Shown here: one piece after another, positions 7,365 through 17,700 of the stretch
Layout of the letters: each line of letters opens with the position of its first letter
Numbering within the stretch: position 1 is the first letter of the stretch
DNA from: Rhodothermales bacterium
GTDB lineage: Bacteria; Bacteroidota; Rhodothermia; Rhodothermales; Bin80
NCBI GenBank assembly: GCA_022822185.1
Contig: JAJECE010000043.1
Location: forward strand, 1 to 41,799
Reading direction: 5' to 3'
Length of the DNA: 41,799 bases
Made by a program: the position numbers and the translations under genes
Notes under the pieces: model-generated
Seen by the model: the letters and a program-made list of their open reading frames with translations, nothing else
Databases searched by the model: none
What the model was told of the DNA's origin: nothing

Positions 7365-8231
7365 ATGACCAGAGAGAATCGCAACCGGCAGATCATTGAG
7401 CGCATCCAGGCGGGCGAACTTCCGAAAGATGTCGCCGATGATATGGGGTTGAGCACCGCGCAGGTATGGCAAATTTGCCGGAAGGCCGGACTGTCAGGAA
7501 AACAAATGAAAACGGAACGCAACCGTGAGATCGTTCGCCGCGTTCAGGCCAGACAGCCCCCGAAAGCAGTTGCCAAAGAGTTCGGGTTATCACTGAATAC
7601 GGTACACCAGATTTGCCGGCAGGCGGGACTAGACCTTAAAGACCTTTGGCAATGCAAAATCCGTAAGCGGAACCGCAAGATCGCGGAACGCGTAGCCAAC
7701 GGGGAAACTCGGGCCGCCGTTGCCATAGAATTTGGCCTGAGTGCAAATATGGTGCAAAGCATTTGCAGGAACGAAGGGGTAGCAGCCTGGAAGCGGTTAA
7801 CCAAACAGGAGTACCAGAAGCGGAACCAGAAGATCATCCAACGTGTTCAGGCAGGCGAAAATCAGACCGCTGTCGGCAAAGAATTCGGGCTAACTGGAGC
7901 CCAGGTGGGTTCAATCTGCAAGCAGGCAGATGTGTACGTCCAAGACTTTCAGGAACGTAACCGCCAAATCTTTCGCCGCGTCCAAAAAGGGGAAACCCGC
8001 AAAGATATTGCTCTAGACCTTGGATTGTCAGCGGACCGAGTACGTCAAATCTGCAGGCAAGCAGGATTGGGCAGGAAACAATTCGATAACCAGAAACGGG
8101 CGGAACGAAATCAGCAGATCATTGAGCGCGTCCAGTCTGGGGAAACCCTGAAAAATGTTGCCGCAGACTTTGGGTTAACCCTAGGCACGGTACGCAAGAT
8201 TTGCAATGAAGCGGCAACCCCTCATGGCTAA
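7365..8231 (+). CDS. Protein of six tandem helix-turn-helix repeats
   Basis: 288 residues consisting almost entirely of six related units of 45-51 residues, anchored by an R-N motif at residues 6, 52, 102, 153, 198 and 248. Each unit reads RNxxIxxRVQxGExxxxVAxxFGLSxxxVxxICRxAG, which is a basic helix followed by a trihelical HTH of the resolvase/sigma-70 region 4 type (helix-turn at VAxxFGLS, recognition helix at xxVxxICRxAG). There is no enzymatic or dimerisation domain. The spacers between units (such as SGKQMK, LKDLWQ and WKRLTKQ) are short and basic. A role as a multi-site DNA-binding protein is inferred. The start at 7365 has a good ribosome site. The gene lies between the Doc modules and a methyltransferase gene, 212 bp upstream of the latter. 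Confidence 0.8.
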   Translation: MTRENRNRQIIERIQAGELPKDVADDMGLSTAQVWQICRKAGLSGKQMKTERNREIVRRVQARQPPKAVAKEFGLSLNTVHQICRQAGLDLKDLWQCKIRKRNRKIAERVANGETRAAVAIEFGLSANMVQSICRNEGVAAWKRLTKQEYQKRNQKIIQRVQAGENQTAVGKEFGLTGAQVGSICKQADVYVQDFQERNRQIFRRVQKGETRKDIALDLGLSADRVRQICRQAGLGRKQFDNQKRAERNQQIIERVQSGETLKNVAADFGLTLGTVRKICNEAATPHG

Positions 8232-8443
8232 AGTTTCTGGAATTCAGACTTCATCCGTAGGCTGTTCATGGGAGGCTTCCGGCAGAATCAGAGATTGGAA
8301 ATTCCTCAAATATCAGTAAATTGTCAGATCAGTGGTGAAGGTGGACCGAGGGGGGATCAACACCAAACAACAAAAAATGGCTCTCTTTTCACTCAACTTG
8401 ACTGGAGGGCAATTTTACTCAATACACAATTTACAGCAGCAGG

Positions 8444-10162
8444 ATGGGACGAAGATCAAAGAACAAGCAGCGGCAGGTTGAGCAGTATACCCACCAGGGA
8501 AAAGACCGGGTTAATAATCCACCGGTGGGGCTGGTTACCCCGGAAACTGACGGGAGAGATGATGTGAAAACTTATCGGCATGATCCCCATTTAGATCCTC
8601 AGCTGCAGTGGGCGGGAAAAGAGGAACGTACCTCCTTCGAAATTCCTACGGTCTCTCTTCATGTGCATGAGCGGATGGATCCCCATACCGTCATTGATGC
8701 CGTGTGCAAACAAACGGAGGATCCCCGGCAATTATCTCTGTTTTCTACGCCGGCAGAAAATCCGCCAATTCGCCAGGCGATTGAGTTTTATCAGCATCGC
8801 CAGAATTGGACCAACAGACTGATTGCGGGGGACAGCCTCTTGGTGATGAACAGTTTACTGGAGAAGGAGGGACTTGGCGGGAAGGTTCAGACAATTTATA
8901 TTGATCCCCCTTACGGGGTCAAATATCGCTCCAACTTTCAACCATTTGTCAGCCAACCCAGTCCTACCGGTGATGATCAGGACAAAAACCTGACGGCTGA
9001 ACCGGAACAGATTCGTGCATTTCGTGACACATGGGAACTCGGGATCCATTCATATCTGGCCTATCTGCGGGATCGTCTGCTGTTGGCATATGATCTGCTG
9101 CACGAAAGCGGGAGTTGTTTTGTGCAGATCGGTGACGAGAATATTCACCGTGTGGGCATGATCATGGACGAGATCTTCGGAGCGGAGAACCGGATTGCAA
9201 CCATCACCTATGCCACGACGAGCGGGAGTTCGACAAACATTTTACCACAGGTTGCGGACTACCTTCTCTGGTACGCAAGGGATGCAAAAAGGGTAAAGTA
9301 CCGAAAATTATATGAGCCATTAAATCGGAGGGGAATCGTTAAACTGTTCAAAGGGAATGCAATGGTTGAACTTCCTGATGGAACCTGCCGAAGACTAACG
9401 AAAGAAGAGCAGTTTGCTCCAGATCAATACTTGCCAAAGGGCGCAAGAATATATCGAAGGCGAGATTTCGATTCACAGGGTGCCTCAACGACTGGAAGAT
9501 CGGAGCCGTATGAGTGGAATGGGCGTATCTTCTCCTGCCCACCGGATAGACACTGGTCGATTTCCAAAGAAGGAATGGATCGACTTGCGGAACTGGGGCG
9601 TCTAGATGCCTCCGAGGGACAATTGAGGATTTGCTGGAAACGGTATGAAGAGGAGGTTCCAGGGAAACCTATCCATAATCTCTGGTCGGCTCAAATGTCT
9701 GCACAGGGAAAGCGGTATGTGGTTCAGACTGCGATCAAACCAATCCAGCGCTGCATCCTGATGACCAGTGATCCAGGAGACTTGGTGCTGGATCCAACCT
9801 GCGGCAGTGGAACGACCGCTTATATTGCGGAACAGTGGGGCAGGAGATGGATTACCTGTGATACGTCGCGCGTGGCGATTACCGTTGCCAAGCAGCGCCT
9901 GCTCACCGCTTTTTACGACTACTACGAGTTGGCACGCCCAAATGAGGGAGTTGGGGCCGGATTTCGCTATCGCAGTGTAAAAACCGTCTCACCAAAAATT
10001 CTGGGATATGACGAGGAGCCCAATCAGACTATTTTATATGATCAGCCGCACAAAGATGGCCGCAAGATGCGGGTGGCGGGTCCATTCACCGTGGAAGCCG
10101 TTCCTGCACCAACGGTGAAGCCTCTGAGTGAGAGTAACAACGAAAATCCCCCCCCTGTATGA
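8444..10162 (+). CDS. Orphan adenine-specific DNA methyltransferase, C-terminally truncated
   Basis: 572 residues of a beta-class site-specific N6-adenine or N4-cytosine methyltransferase. Motif IV (DPPYG) is at residues 154-158, and motif I, the AdoMet site (DPTCGSGTT), is at 450-458. The target-recognition region lies between them. The N-terminal leader (HDPHLDPQLQW, QLSLF, FYQHRQNWTNRLIAGDSLLVM) is typical of long methyltransferases of about 900 residues or more that are usually paired with a DEAD/DEAH helicase-nuclease. Here the protein stops soon after RVAGPFTVEAVPAP, where relatives continue for several hundred residues. The stop codon comes from the adjoining insertion-sequence remnant. 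No restriction partner is present. The catalytic core is intact, so activity is possible. Confidence 0.85.
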   Translation: MGRRSKNKQRQVEQYTHQGKDRVNNPPVGLVTPETDGRDDVKTYRHDPHLDPQLQWAGKEERTSFEIPTVSLHVHERMDPHTVIDAVCKQTEDPRQLSLFSTPAENPPIRQAIEFYQHRQNWTNRLIAGDSLLVMNSLLEKEGLGGKVQTIYIDPPYGVKYRSNFQPFVSQPSPTGDDQDKNLTAEPEQIRAFRDTWELGIHSYLAYLRDRLLLAYDLLHESGSCFVQIGDENIHRVGMIMDEIFGAENRIATITYATTSGSSTNILPQVADYLLWYARDAKRVKYRKLYEPLNRRGIVKLFKGNAMVELPDGTCRRLTKEEQFAPDQYLPKGARIYRRRDFDSQGASTTGRSEPYEWNGRIFSCPPDRHWSISKEGMDRLAELGRLDASEGQLRICWKRYEEEVPGKPIHNLWSAQMSAQGKRYVVQTAIKPIQRCILMTSDPGDLVLDPTCGSGTTAYIAEQWGRRWITCDTSRVAITVAKQRLLTAFYDYYELARPNEGVGAGFRYRSVKTVSPKILGYDEEPNQTILYDQPHKDGRKMRVAGPFTVEAVPAPTVKPLSESNNENPPPV

Positions 10163-10625
10163 ATATACGCAGAGCGGATTTCCGGGCAAAATGAACACCA
10201 GCTGTCTCCCATCCAGGGAATGAATCTTGAATCAGTAAACACGATCCGAAGGTCGTATTTAGATGTCGTTAATTCCTTGAAGAGTACCGTCTGGCGCTGC
10301 AGTGTCTGGCTGACGGCTCAATAGAGACGAGTCCCTTCCTCGGTCGGCTTGGAAGGAAGAAGATATTCGGCATGATTGCCCCGGTCGCAGATCACCGATG
10401 CCTCCACATTCCCCAATTCGGCTAAAATCCGGCCTTCATTCAAGCGATGCTTCGAACCGCATCTCGTATTATAGCGGTGCCGCAGAATCCGAAGTAGGAC
10501 AAAAGCAGCAAAGCAGATCGCGACATGCGCCTGTACGCGCCGTTTTTCCAATGATAGATGGACGAACGGCCATGGTGTGCTTCATGACCCGAAATATCCA
10601 GAAACAGACACAAAGATCCACCCCG
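10155..10625 (-). mobile_element. 3' remnant of an IS1634/IS4-like transposase (remnant 2)
   Basis: On the minus strand the sequence encodes FRVMKHTMAVRPIYHWKKRRVQAHVAICFAAFVLLRILRHRY when one frameshift near 10550 is allowed. This corresponds to the C-terminal part of IS1634-family DDE transposases (the FRISK...RPIYHxxxxRIxAHxxICFxA region). It continues to HAEYLLPSKPTEEGTRLY, an in-frame TGA at 10318, then AVSQTLQRQTVLFKE and a tail shared with remnant 1. The 5' part of the gene is gone. It directly abuts the truncated end of the methyltransferase gene and the stop codon of the LVIVD-repeat gene. Confidence 0.65.
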
Positions 10626-10627
10626 AC

Positions 10628-12514
10628 CTACGGCCGGATCGTCTCCATCCGGGCAATCCACAACCCGCTGTTCAGGTCAGAGGTGAAGATGTGCCCCTTG
10701 AAGATCTGTGCACCCCAGGTCATGGACCATCCCGGTACCATGGACTGCGCATCTGTAGTCAGGATATGGGCAATCTCCCGGCCCTGCTCATAGAGATTGC
10801 CCCTCAATTCGCCGCGGATATCCACAACGCGCAATCCTCCCTGATAATACCCCACATACAGACGGTCGTCCTCCACCCATACATTATGCGCCCCGGCATC
10901 CGGCACCTCATACCGGGCAACCTCCACAGGTGCCCCCATGTCAGACATATCCAGAATATGAATGTAACCTCTGGCATCTATCGGCCGGCTCGCATCCCAG
11001 TCATCCGGAAAAATCTCATCCCCGACAAATAGATATTTTCCATGCCTCCAGGCGACGTGGGTGTTGCCCGCCGGATAGGAAAGCCGGCTGACCATCACCG
11101 GAGCCGTCTCCGTGCCGCCATGCGACCCCGCGCCGACATCCAGCATCACCACGCCGTCATCCCAGTACGATAAGTAGGCATACCCATCCTGAATAATCAC
11201 GTCATGCAGCGTCTTCTCCGCCCGATCCAATTCCCAGCGGCCGACCTCCTCCGGATTTACCGGATCAGAAATGTCAATGATATGGAGCGAACTCGTGCCG
11301 TTGTGACACGCATAGACAAGATCCCCCTCAATCCATACATTATGAACGCCCCCGGTCACCGTCGCCGTGTACTCTGACAGAATGGTCGGATGTGCAGGGA
11401 TGGAAAGGTCCAGAATCACAATCCCGTTCCTCCGGCTGGAAGCCCCCTCACGCGTAATCACCGCCAACTGATTACTCTCGTGAATCTTCACATCATTAAT
11501 GCGGCGGGCATCCACCTGAATAGAATCGGTCATGACCGGACTCTCCGGATTGGTGACATCAAATACCTTCATCCAGTCGTGCATAAAGGTGCCCACATAC
11601 GCATAATCACGGCCGTCCACCCCTTCAAATACCCAGGTGTCCCCCGAATGATGATGGGCAATCGGACCGCGGCCGACTGGAACCAGTGTCTCTTTGTGTA
11701 TGCGGGATTCCGCCGCAATGATGATGGATCGTTCAATCTCTTCACCAATACGCGCGGTAATGGTATAGTCCTTTGCCTGCTCCGCAACAAATACCCCCTC
11801 GGCCCCTTCATTTTCCATGAATGCGCCTCCTCCAGATGCCTCCCACAATGGATAGATTCCGTCCACCGCCTGTCCATCCGCATCCGTCGCCTGGATACGA
11901 AAACGTACCACATCCCCCTGTCTCACGATATACCGGTTCTGTGCAATCTGATAAGAGACAGCCGGGTTGGGAGCCACATGGACCTCCATGAGCACCGTGG
12001 CACCGGCCGCCCGAACCGTGATTGTCGTTGAACCCGGACGCTTTGCATGAATATGACCGGATCGGTCCACCGTTGCAACTGCAACATTACTGCTTCGAAA
12101 ACGAATACGGCCTTCTGGAATTGAACCGTTAAGCCTGACTTCCACCGGCACACTCGTCCCTGATCGTATCGGCGATACCGGCACGCTGGCAACCAGTTGG
12201 GTACTCGCCCCCTTCTCTATGGTAATCTCTGCATATCCCGGCTTTCCTCCCATGATCGCCACAACCACCGCACTGCCGGAGGCCAGACCCTGGACAACTC
12301 CATTCTCGTCAATCTTCGCAATCGATGACTCGGCAATATGCCAACGGGGCACGAATCCGGTAAGCACCGCATTCCCGGCATCATATGCCTCGGCAGAAAA
12401 TTTCACGGTCTCACCGACCTTGAAAGAGGCCGATCCCGGTAAAATCTCAACACGCTCCGGCACAGATGCCTGCATGCTTACTTGCAGGAATATTCCAATG
12501 AGTAGTAGTTTCAT
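10628..12514 (-). CDS. Secreted protein with Ig-like (BIG2) domains and LVIVD repeats
   Basis: 628 residues with a short Sec signal peptide (MKLLLIGIFLQVSMQAS). Residues about 20-100 and 105-185 are two bacterial Ig-like group 2 domains, marked by KVGETVKFSAEAYD, IAKIDENGVVQGLASGSAVV, and VATVDRSGHIHAKRPGSTTITV. A third beta domain follows. From about 290 to the end it carries LVIVD-type repeats forming a propeller: YAYVGTF...DVTNPESP, GIVILDLSIPAHP, LHIIDISDPVNPEEVG, YIHILDMSDMGAPVEVA, and LRVVDIRGE. Such proteins are extracellular or periplasmic and probably mediate binding; no catalytic motif was seen. It is divergent from the MATE gene, with 70 bp between the starts. Confidence 0.8.
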   Translation of the reverse strand: MKLLLIGIFLQVSMQASVPERVEILPGSASFKVGETVKFSAEAYDAGNAVLTGFVPRWHIAESSIAKIDENGVVQGLASGSAVVVAIMGGKPGYAEITIEKGASTQLVASVPVSPIRSGTSVPVEVRLNGSIPEGRIRFRSSNVAVATVDRSGHIHAKRPGSTTITVRAAGATVLMEVHVAPNPAVSYQIAQNRYIVRQGDVVRFRIQATDADGQAVDGIYPLWEASGGGAFMENEGAEGVFVAEQAKDYTITARIGEEIERSIIIAAESRIHKETLVPVGRGPIAHHHSGDTWVFEGVDGRDYAYVGTFMHDWMKVFDVTNPESPVMTDSIQVDARRINDVKIHESNQLAVITREGASSRRNGIVILDLSIPAHPTILSEYTATVTGGVHNVWIEGDLVYACHNGTSSLHIIDISDPVNPEEVGRWELDRAEKTLHDVIIQDGYAYLSYWDDGVVMLDVGAGSHGGTETAPVMVSRLSYPAGNTHVAWRHGKYLFVGDEIFPDDWDASRPIDARGYIHILDMSDMGAPVEVARYEVPDAGAHNVWVEDDRLYVGYYQGGLRVVDIRGELRGNLYEQGREIAHILTTDAQSMVPGWSMTWGAQIFKGHIFTSDLNSGLWIARMETIRP

Positions 12515-12584
12515 GGATTCTTGGGCAGTTTTATTGCCCCGTCAAACCCGTATTGCCGCGCACATGATCCGAAAACCATAAAAT

Positions 12585-13997
12585 TTGAATCCCGTGCGCC
12601 ATTCCCCAAACCATATGATCTGGAATGAGTCCCGCCGGGTCTCGCTCCTGTCCATCCCCATCGTTGCGACTCAACTGGGACAGATCAGCAATGGGTTTGT
12701 GGATGTGATGATGGTGGGGCGGCTGGGAGCCCCGGAACTCGCCGGCGTGGCCCTCGGGAATGCCACCTATTTTCTGTTTGCACTGATCGGGATTGGAATC
12801 CTGCTGGCCGTAGGACCGATGGTTTCGCAGGCCTACGGCGCAGGCAGGCATGATCCCATTGGCCGGACCACCCGGCAGGCACTCTGGCTGGCCACGGTCC
12901 TGTCCGTGCCGGTCCTGCTGATCATGTGGAATGCAGAACTGCCGTGGACCCTCATGCAGCAGGATCCGGCAACCATGGTCTACGCCCAAGGATACCTGCA
13001 AGCCGCAATGTGGGGATTCCTCCCCTTTATGTGGTTCAATGCACTGCGCAATTTTGTGGAGGCAATTGCACGCCCGCTGCCGATTACCATCATCATTGTA
13101 ATGGGGATCCTGCTGAATATCCTCGCAAACTATGGTCTGATGTTCGGCAATTTCGGACTCCCCCGCCTCGGACTCACGGGAACCGGCTGGGCAACCTGTA
13201 TCGTGCACTGGTTTATGTTTTCCTGCATTGCGCTGTATGTGGCGTTTCAGCAGCCCTACCGCACCTACGGGGTGCTGCGAAAACTCCGAACGCCCGACTT
13301 CGGCTATTTCCGTGAACTTTTACGGGTCGGACTCCCGATTGGAGGATCCATTGGACTGGAGGTGACCCTGTTCAGTGCAACCGCCTTCTTAATTGGCACC
13401 TATGGCTCCGTTCCGATTGCTGCCCATCAGATTGCGATTCAATGTGCGGCAATTGCCTATATGGTGCCACTGGGTATCGGATTTGCCACCTCGGTTCGGG
13501 TGGGCCAGAATATCGGAGGAAAAAATTATGCTGCTGCCGCAGCATCCGGACACGCCGGGATGGGACTGGCATTCATCTTCATGTGCTGCACTGCACTGAT
13601 ATTCTGGCTTGCGCCCAATTTCATTGTTCGCATCTACCTGGATACCAGAGATCCTGCCAATGCAGCAACGGTCATTCAAGTGGTTCGTCTGCTAGGGATT
13701 GCCGCACTTTTTCAACTCTTTGACGGAGTGCAGGCCACAGCACTGGGAGCACTTCGAGGACTCAAGGATACAAGCGTTCCGATGATGCTGGGCTTCATCG
13801 CCTACTGGCTGATTGGCATGCCGACCGGACTCGGACTCGGGTTCGGCCTGAACATGGGGCCGGAAGGATTCTGGTGGGGCCTGGTCGTCGGTCTTCTGGC
13901 CGCCTCCATCATGTTTACGTATCGGTTTGTCCACAGGACCCGCCGACTCCAAGACAAAAATGCCCCGACTGGCGGCAATTCGATGACTTTATTGTGA
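12585..13997 (+). CDS. MATE-family multidrug/Na+ or H+ antiporter (NorM-like)
   Basis: 470 residues with about twelve hydrophobic helices in two homologous halves. Family hallmarks are SIPIVATQLGQISNGFVDVMMVGRLG (first helix and loop, about 23-48), the VSQAYGAGR motif (about 79-87) and, in the second half, VGLPIGGSIGLEVTLFSATAFLIG and RVGQNIGGKNY (about 306-316). Efflux of cationic drugs coupled to an ion gradient is the family role; the real substrate is unknown. The ATG at 12585 begins a 12-residue polar leader. An internal Met at residue 11 is an alternative start. Confidence 0.9.
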   Translation: MNPVRHSPNHMIWNESRRVSLLSIPIVATQLGQISNGFVDVMMVGRLGAPELAGVALGNATYFLFALIGIGILLAVGPMVSQAYGAGRHDPIGRTTRQALWLATVLSVPVLLIMWNAELPWTLMQQDPATMVYAQGYLQAAMWGFLPFMWFNALRNFVEAIARPLPITIIIVMGILLNILANYGLMFGNFGLPRLGLTGTGWATCIVHWFMFSCIALYVAFQQPYRTYGVLRKLRTPDFGYFRELLRVGLPIGGSIGLEVTLFSATAFLIGTYGSVPIAAHQIAIQCAAIAYMVPLGIGFATSVRVGQNIGGKNYAAAAASGHAGMGLAFIFMCCTALIFWLAPNFIVRIYLDTRDPANAATVIQVVRLLGIAALFQLFDGVQATALGALRGLKDTSVPMMLGFIAYWLIGMPTGLGLGFGLNMGPEGFWWGLVVGLLAASIMFTYRFVHRTRRLQDKNAPTGGNSMTLL

Positions 13998-14022
13998 AGA
14001 TTTATTGAATAATTTCTAAAAT

Positions 14023-14067
14023 GCGCAAATAGGGCTAAATTCTTAAAATTATGTCGTAAATTTGCGC
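14023..14067. promoter_or_regulatory. Inverted repeat and possible promoter of the act-cox cluster
   Basis: GCGCAAAT (14023-14030) is repeated inverted as ATTTGCGC (14060-14067) in the 92-bp gap before actA, so it could be an operator. The second arm overlaps TAAATTTG (14057-14064), which fits the Bacteroidota -7 consensus TAnnTTTG. A matching upstream TTG element is not clear, so the promoter call is tentative. Confidence 0.3.
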
Positions 14068-14089
14068 GGTTCAAACACTTCGGCCCTCA

Positions 14090-14737
14090 ATGCCTCAAAT
14101 TTTTCCAAGGAAATCAAACACCCTTCCACACCTGTCTCTGGGCGGAATGCTGGGAAGCGGGGTGATTGTGGTATTCCTGGTCTGGTATTATTTTTCCCCC
14201 GAATACACCGATGTTGGCTATGCCCCCGAGCAGCCCGTGCAGTACAGCCACCGGGTACATGTTGATCAACTGGGACTGGATTGCCGGTACTGCCACAATT
14301 TTGTGGAGGTTGCCGATATATCCAATGTGCCTGCAACCGAAACCTGCATGAACTGCCACGAAATCGTCCTCCCGCAAAGTACAGATCTCGCACCGGTACG
14401 TGCTAGTTGGGCGGAGAATTCATCTATCCCCTGGGTGAAGGTTCACCAACTGCCCGATTATGCGAAGTTCAGTCACGCCGTCCATGTGAATAATGGAGTC
14501 GGCTGTGAAACCTGCCACGGCAGGATTGATCAGATGGAGGTGGTTCAGCTTGTTGAGCCCCTCTCTATGGGATGGTGCCTTGAATGTCATCGGGAACCGG
14601 AGAACTACCTCCGCCCCAATGAAGAGATCACTACAATGGGCTATATCCACAGTGAAGGATTCCTGGAAAACAATTTGAACCGGATCAAACAGGAAGGCAT
14701 TCGTCCACCGACGAATTGCAGCGCCTGCCATTATTAG
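14090..14737 (+). CDS. actA: Alternative complex III subunit A, pentahaem cytochrome c
   Basis: 215 residues. A single N-terminal membrane helix (about residues 17-35) anchors a periplasmic domain with five CxxCH haem c sites: CRYCH (about 65), CMNCH, CETCH, CLECH and CSACH near the C-terminus. This matches ActA of alternative complex III, which transfers electrons from the quinol-oxidising core to downstream carriers. It is the first gene of the cluster, and the next start follows after 13 bp. Confidence 0.92.
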   Translation: MPQIFPRKSNTLPHLSLGGMLGSGVIVVFLVWYYFSPEYTDVGYAPEQPVQYSHRVHVDQLGLDCRYCHNFVEVADISNVPATETCMNCHEIVLPQSTDLAPVRASWAENSSIPWVKVHQLPDYAKFSHAVHVNNGVGCETCHGRIDQMEVVQLVEPLSMGWCLECHREPENYLRPNEEITTMGYIHSEGFLENNLNRIKQEGIRPPTNCSACHY

Positions 14738-14750
14738 TCGGAAACGCGTT

Positions 14751-17700
14751 ATGATATCCCTTCCAATTGTCGACGGTACTCCTTCGGACTCAGCGCGAAA
14801 ACTGTGGCGCAGCCGCCCGCACCTTGACCAGGATCCGGCGCTGGTCGAGCAGGTCTCCGAGGAGTTTATTCCCGGTGCAAGCAAAGCCCCTGGCGGCAGT
14901 AATCGCCGCCAGTTTATGCAGCTGTTGGGGGCATCCATGGCGATGGCAGGCCTTGCCGCCTGCCGCAAGCCGGTCGAAACCATCATGCCCTTTTCGGACC
15001 GTCCGGAAGAACTGATTCCCGGCGTTCCGCTGCACTATGCAACCGGAATGAATTTTCGAGGTGTCACCCGTCCGCTGCTGGCAAAAAGTTATGACGGCCG
15101 GCCCGTAAAAGTGGAAGGCAATCCCGATCACCCCAACGCTTCCGGATCTTCCGGTGTCTTTGAACAGGCCTCCCTGCTTCAACTCTACGACCCGGATCGC
15201 TCCCAAACCATCCTGCGTACAGGCTCCCCGGTTGGCTGGGATGACTTTCTGTCTCTGTGTCAGCGATTCCAGACCCTTACCCGGCGGGTCGCCGTGCTCG
15301 CAGCACCGGATCATTCCATCACACGCGCACGCCTGCAGGCACAGATGGAGACGCAGTTCCCGAATACGCGGTGGATTGATTATCGCAGTGAAGGAGATGA
15401 TGCAGAGTCCCTGGGGATTCAGATGGCCTATGGACAGCCGCTGCAGCCCGTCTATGACTTTGCAAATGCCGATGTCATCGTCAGTCTGGACGCAGACTTC
15501 CTGGGTCCCCATGCAAAAAACGGCAATTGGAATACCGCCTCATTTGCTCAGGGGCGCAAACTTGATGGAGATGGAGATCAGATGAGCCGGCTGTATGTTG
15601 CGGAGAGCACCTACACCGCAACCGGTACCATGGCCGACCATCGCAGACGGATGCGCTCCGGGGCCATTACACGTCTGGCAAGCCGGATTGCCACCGCAAT
15701 GGGCGTTTATTCCGGGGAAAACCCCGATGCATTTGCCTCCAGTATTGCCCGGGATCTGCAGACCGCCAATGGACGCTGTGTCGTGATTGCCGGCGAAACG
15801 CAACCCGTTGAAGTGCACGCACTCTGTGCACTGATGAATTACGCTCTTGGAGCCGTCGGGACCGCAGTCACTTTACTGGACACCGGTGCCCCCGCACAAC
15901 TACCCCAGTCACAGTCCCTCCCCGCCCTGGTGGAGGAAATGCAGGCGGGCCAGATTGACCTGCTTCTGATACTGAACGTCAATCCGGTATACGATGCGCC
16001 CCCTGAATTGAACTTTCAGGACGCAATGGGACGTGTCAGTGATACCGTACATGTCGGCCTGCATGTGGATGAAACCGCCCAGGCCAGTACCTGGCATATC
16101 CCGCTGACACATTATCTGGAATCCTGGGGAGACGGCCGTTCGATGGACGGAACACTCACCCCGGTACAGCCGCTGATTGCCCCGCTCTACGAAGATGCAC
16201 GAAGCGAAATCGAAATCCTCCATGCACTCTCAAGCGGGCAGTATGCCAGAGGATACGACCTAGTCCGCGAAAGCTGGACATCGGTGCTGAGCGAAGACGA
16301 TTTTGAGACGGCCTGGCGCCGCATCCTCCATAATGGCTACCTGCAGGATACAGGCTATCCTTCGGTCACCGCCGAGCCCGCCTTTGACGCAGCACTCCCC
16401 GAATCCGATTCCGGCCTGGAACTGGTGATCCGGCTGGACCCCACGATACTAGACGGCAGCTTTGCCAATAACGCCTGGTGTCAGGAACTTCCAGACCCGA
16501 TCACAAAAATTGTGTGGGATAATGTTGCCGTCATCAGCCCGAAGACGGCCACTGACCTTGGACTCGTGTGCGAATACTCCAAAGGCCGGTACTACGCAGA
16601 TGTGGTCACTCTGACCGTCAATGGTCAGGAGGCGGAACTCCCCATCTGGATTCTGCCCGGACACGCAGATGATACCGTATCGGTTACAATGGGATATGGT
16701 CGTCAGATCTCTACAACACGGCCGGAGCGGGATACTCCGTTCTGGGATACCGACGATGCAACCGACATCTATGCCCGCGGCGCTCTGGCTGGCGGTGTGG
16801 GAACGAATGTGGCAAAGCTCAGAGATCTACTGGCGCGGCCGGTGTCCACCGGAGTTCAACTCACGGCCACAGGCCGCAAATGGAGGATCGTTACCACGCA
16901 GGACCACGGTATTCTGGACACCGATGCCCGCCCGCTGATCCGTATGGCGACGATGGACGAGTACAGAGCAGATTCCGCATTCGCACTGCAGGATGAAGCG
17001 CCGACCCCCGGCTCAGATGTAAAAACGGACTTCTCGGATTACCCCGAACTCTGGAAAAATCAGCATCCGGCCAAAAGCCCCGCATTCCGTGACAGTGACT
17101 ACTGGCAGAATCAGTGGGGAATGGTGATTGACCTGAATTCCTGCACCGGATGCAATGCGTGTATTATTGCGTGTCAGGCAGAGAATAATATTCAGGTCGT
17201 CGGGAAGAAGGAGGTCGGCAATGGACGCGAACTGCACTGGCTGCGCGTTGATCGATATTTCTTAACCGAAGGCGGAGAAAATCTGGATGCAGATCCGCAG
17301 ATCGTCATGCAGCCCATGCCGTGCCAGCACTGCGAGAATGCGCCCTGTGAATCGGTCTGCCCGGTGGCGGCCACCGTACACTCGCCCGACGGCACCAACC
17401 AGATGATCTACAACCGGTGTATTGGTACGCGCTACTGCGCCAATAACTGCCCGTATAAAGTGCGCCGGTACAACTTCTATAACTGGTCCAAGACAATCCC
17501 CGAAACCGTCCAGATGGCCCAGAACCCGAATGTATCCATCCGTTTCAGGGGCGTGATGGAAAAATGCTCCTTCTGTGTGCAGCGAATTCGCCAGACGCAG
17601 AAACGGGCCGGACTGGAAGACCGCCCATTGCATCGTGACGAGGTTGCGACTGCCTGTCATCAGGCCTGTCCGGCGGATGCCATCACCTTCGGCGATCTGA

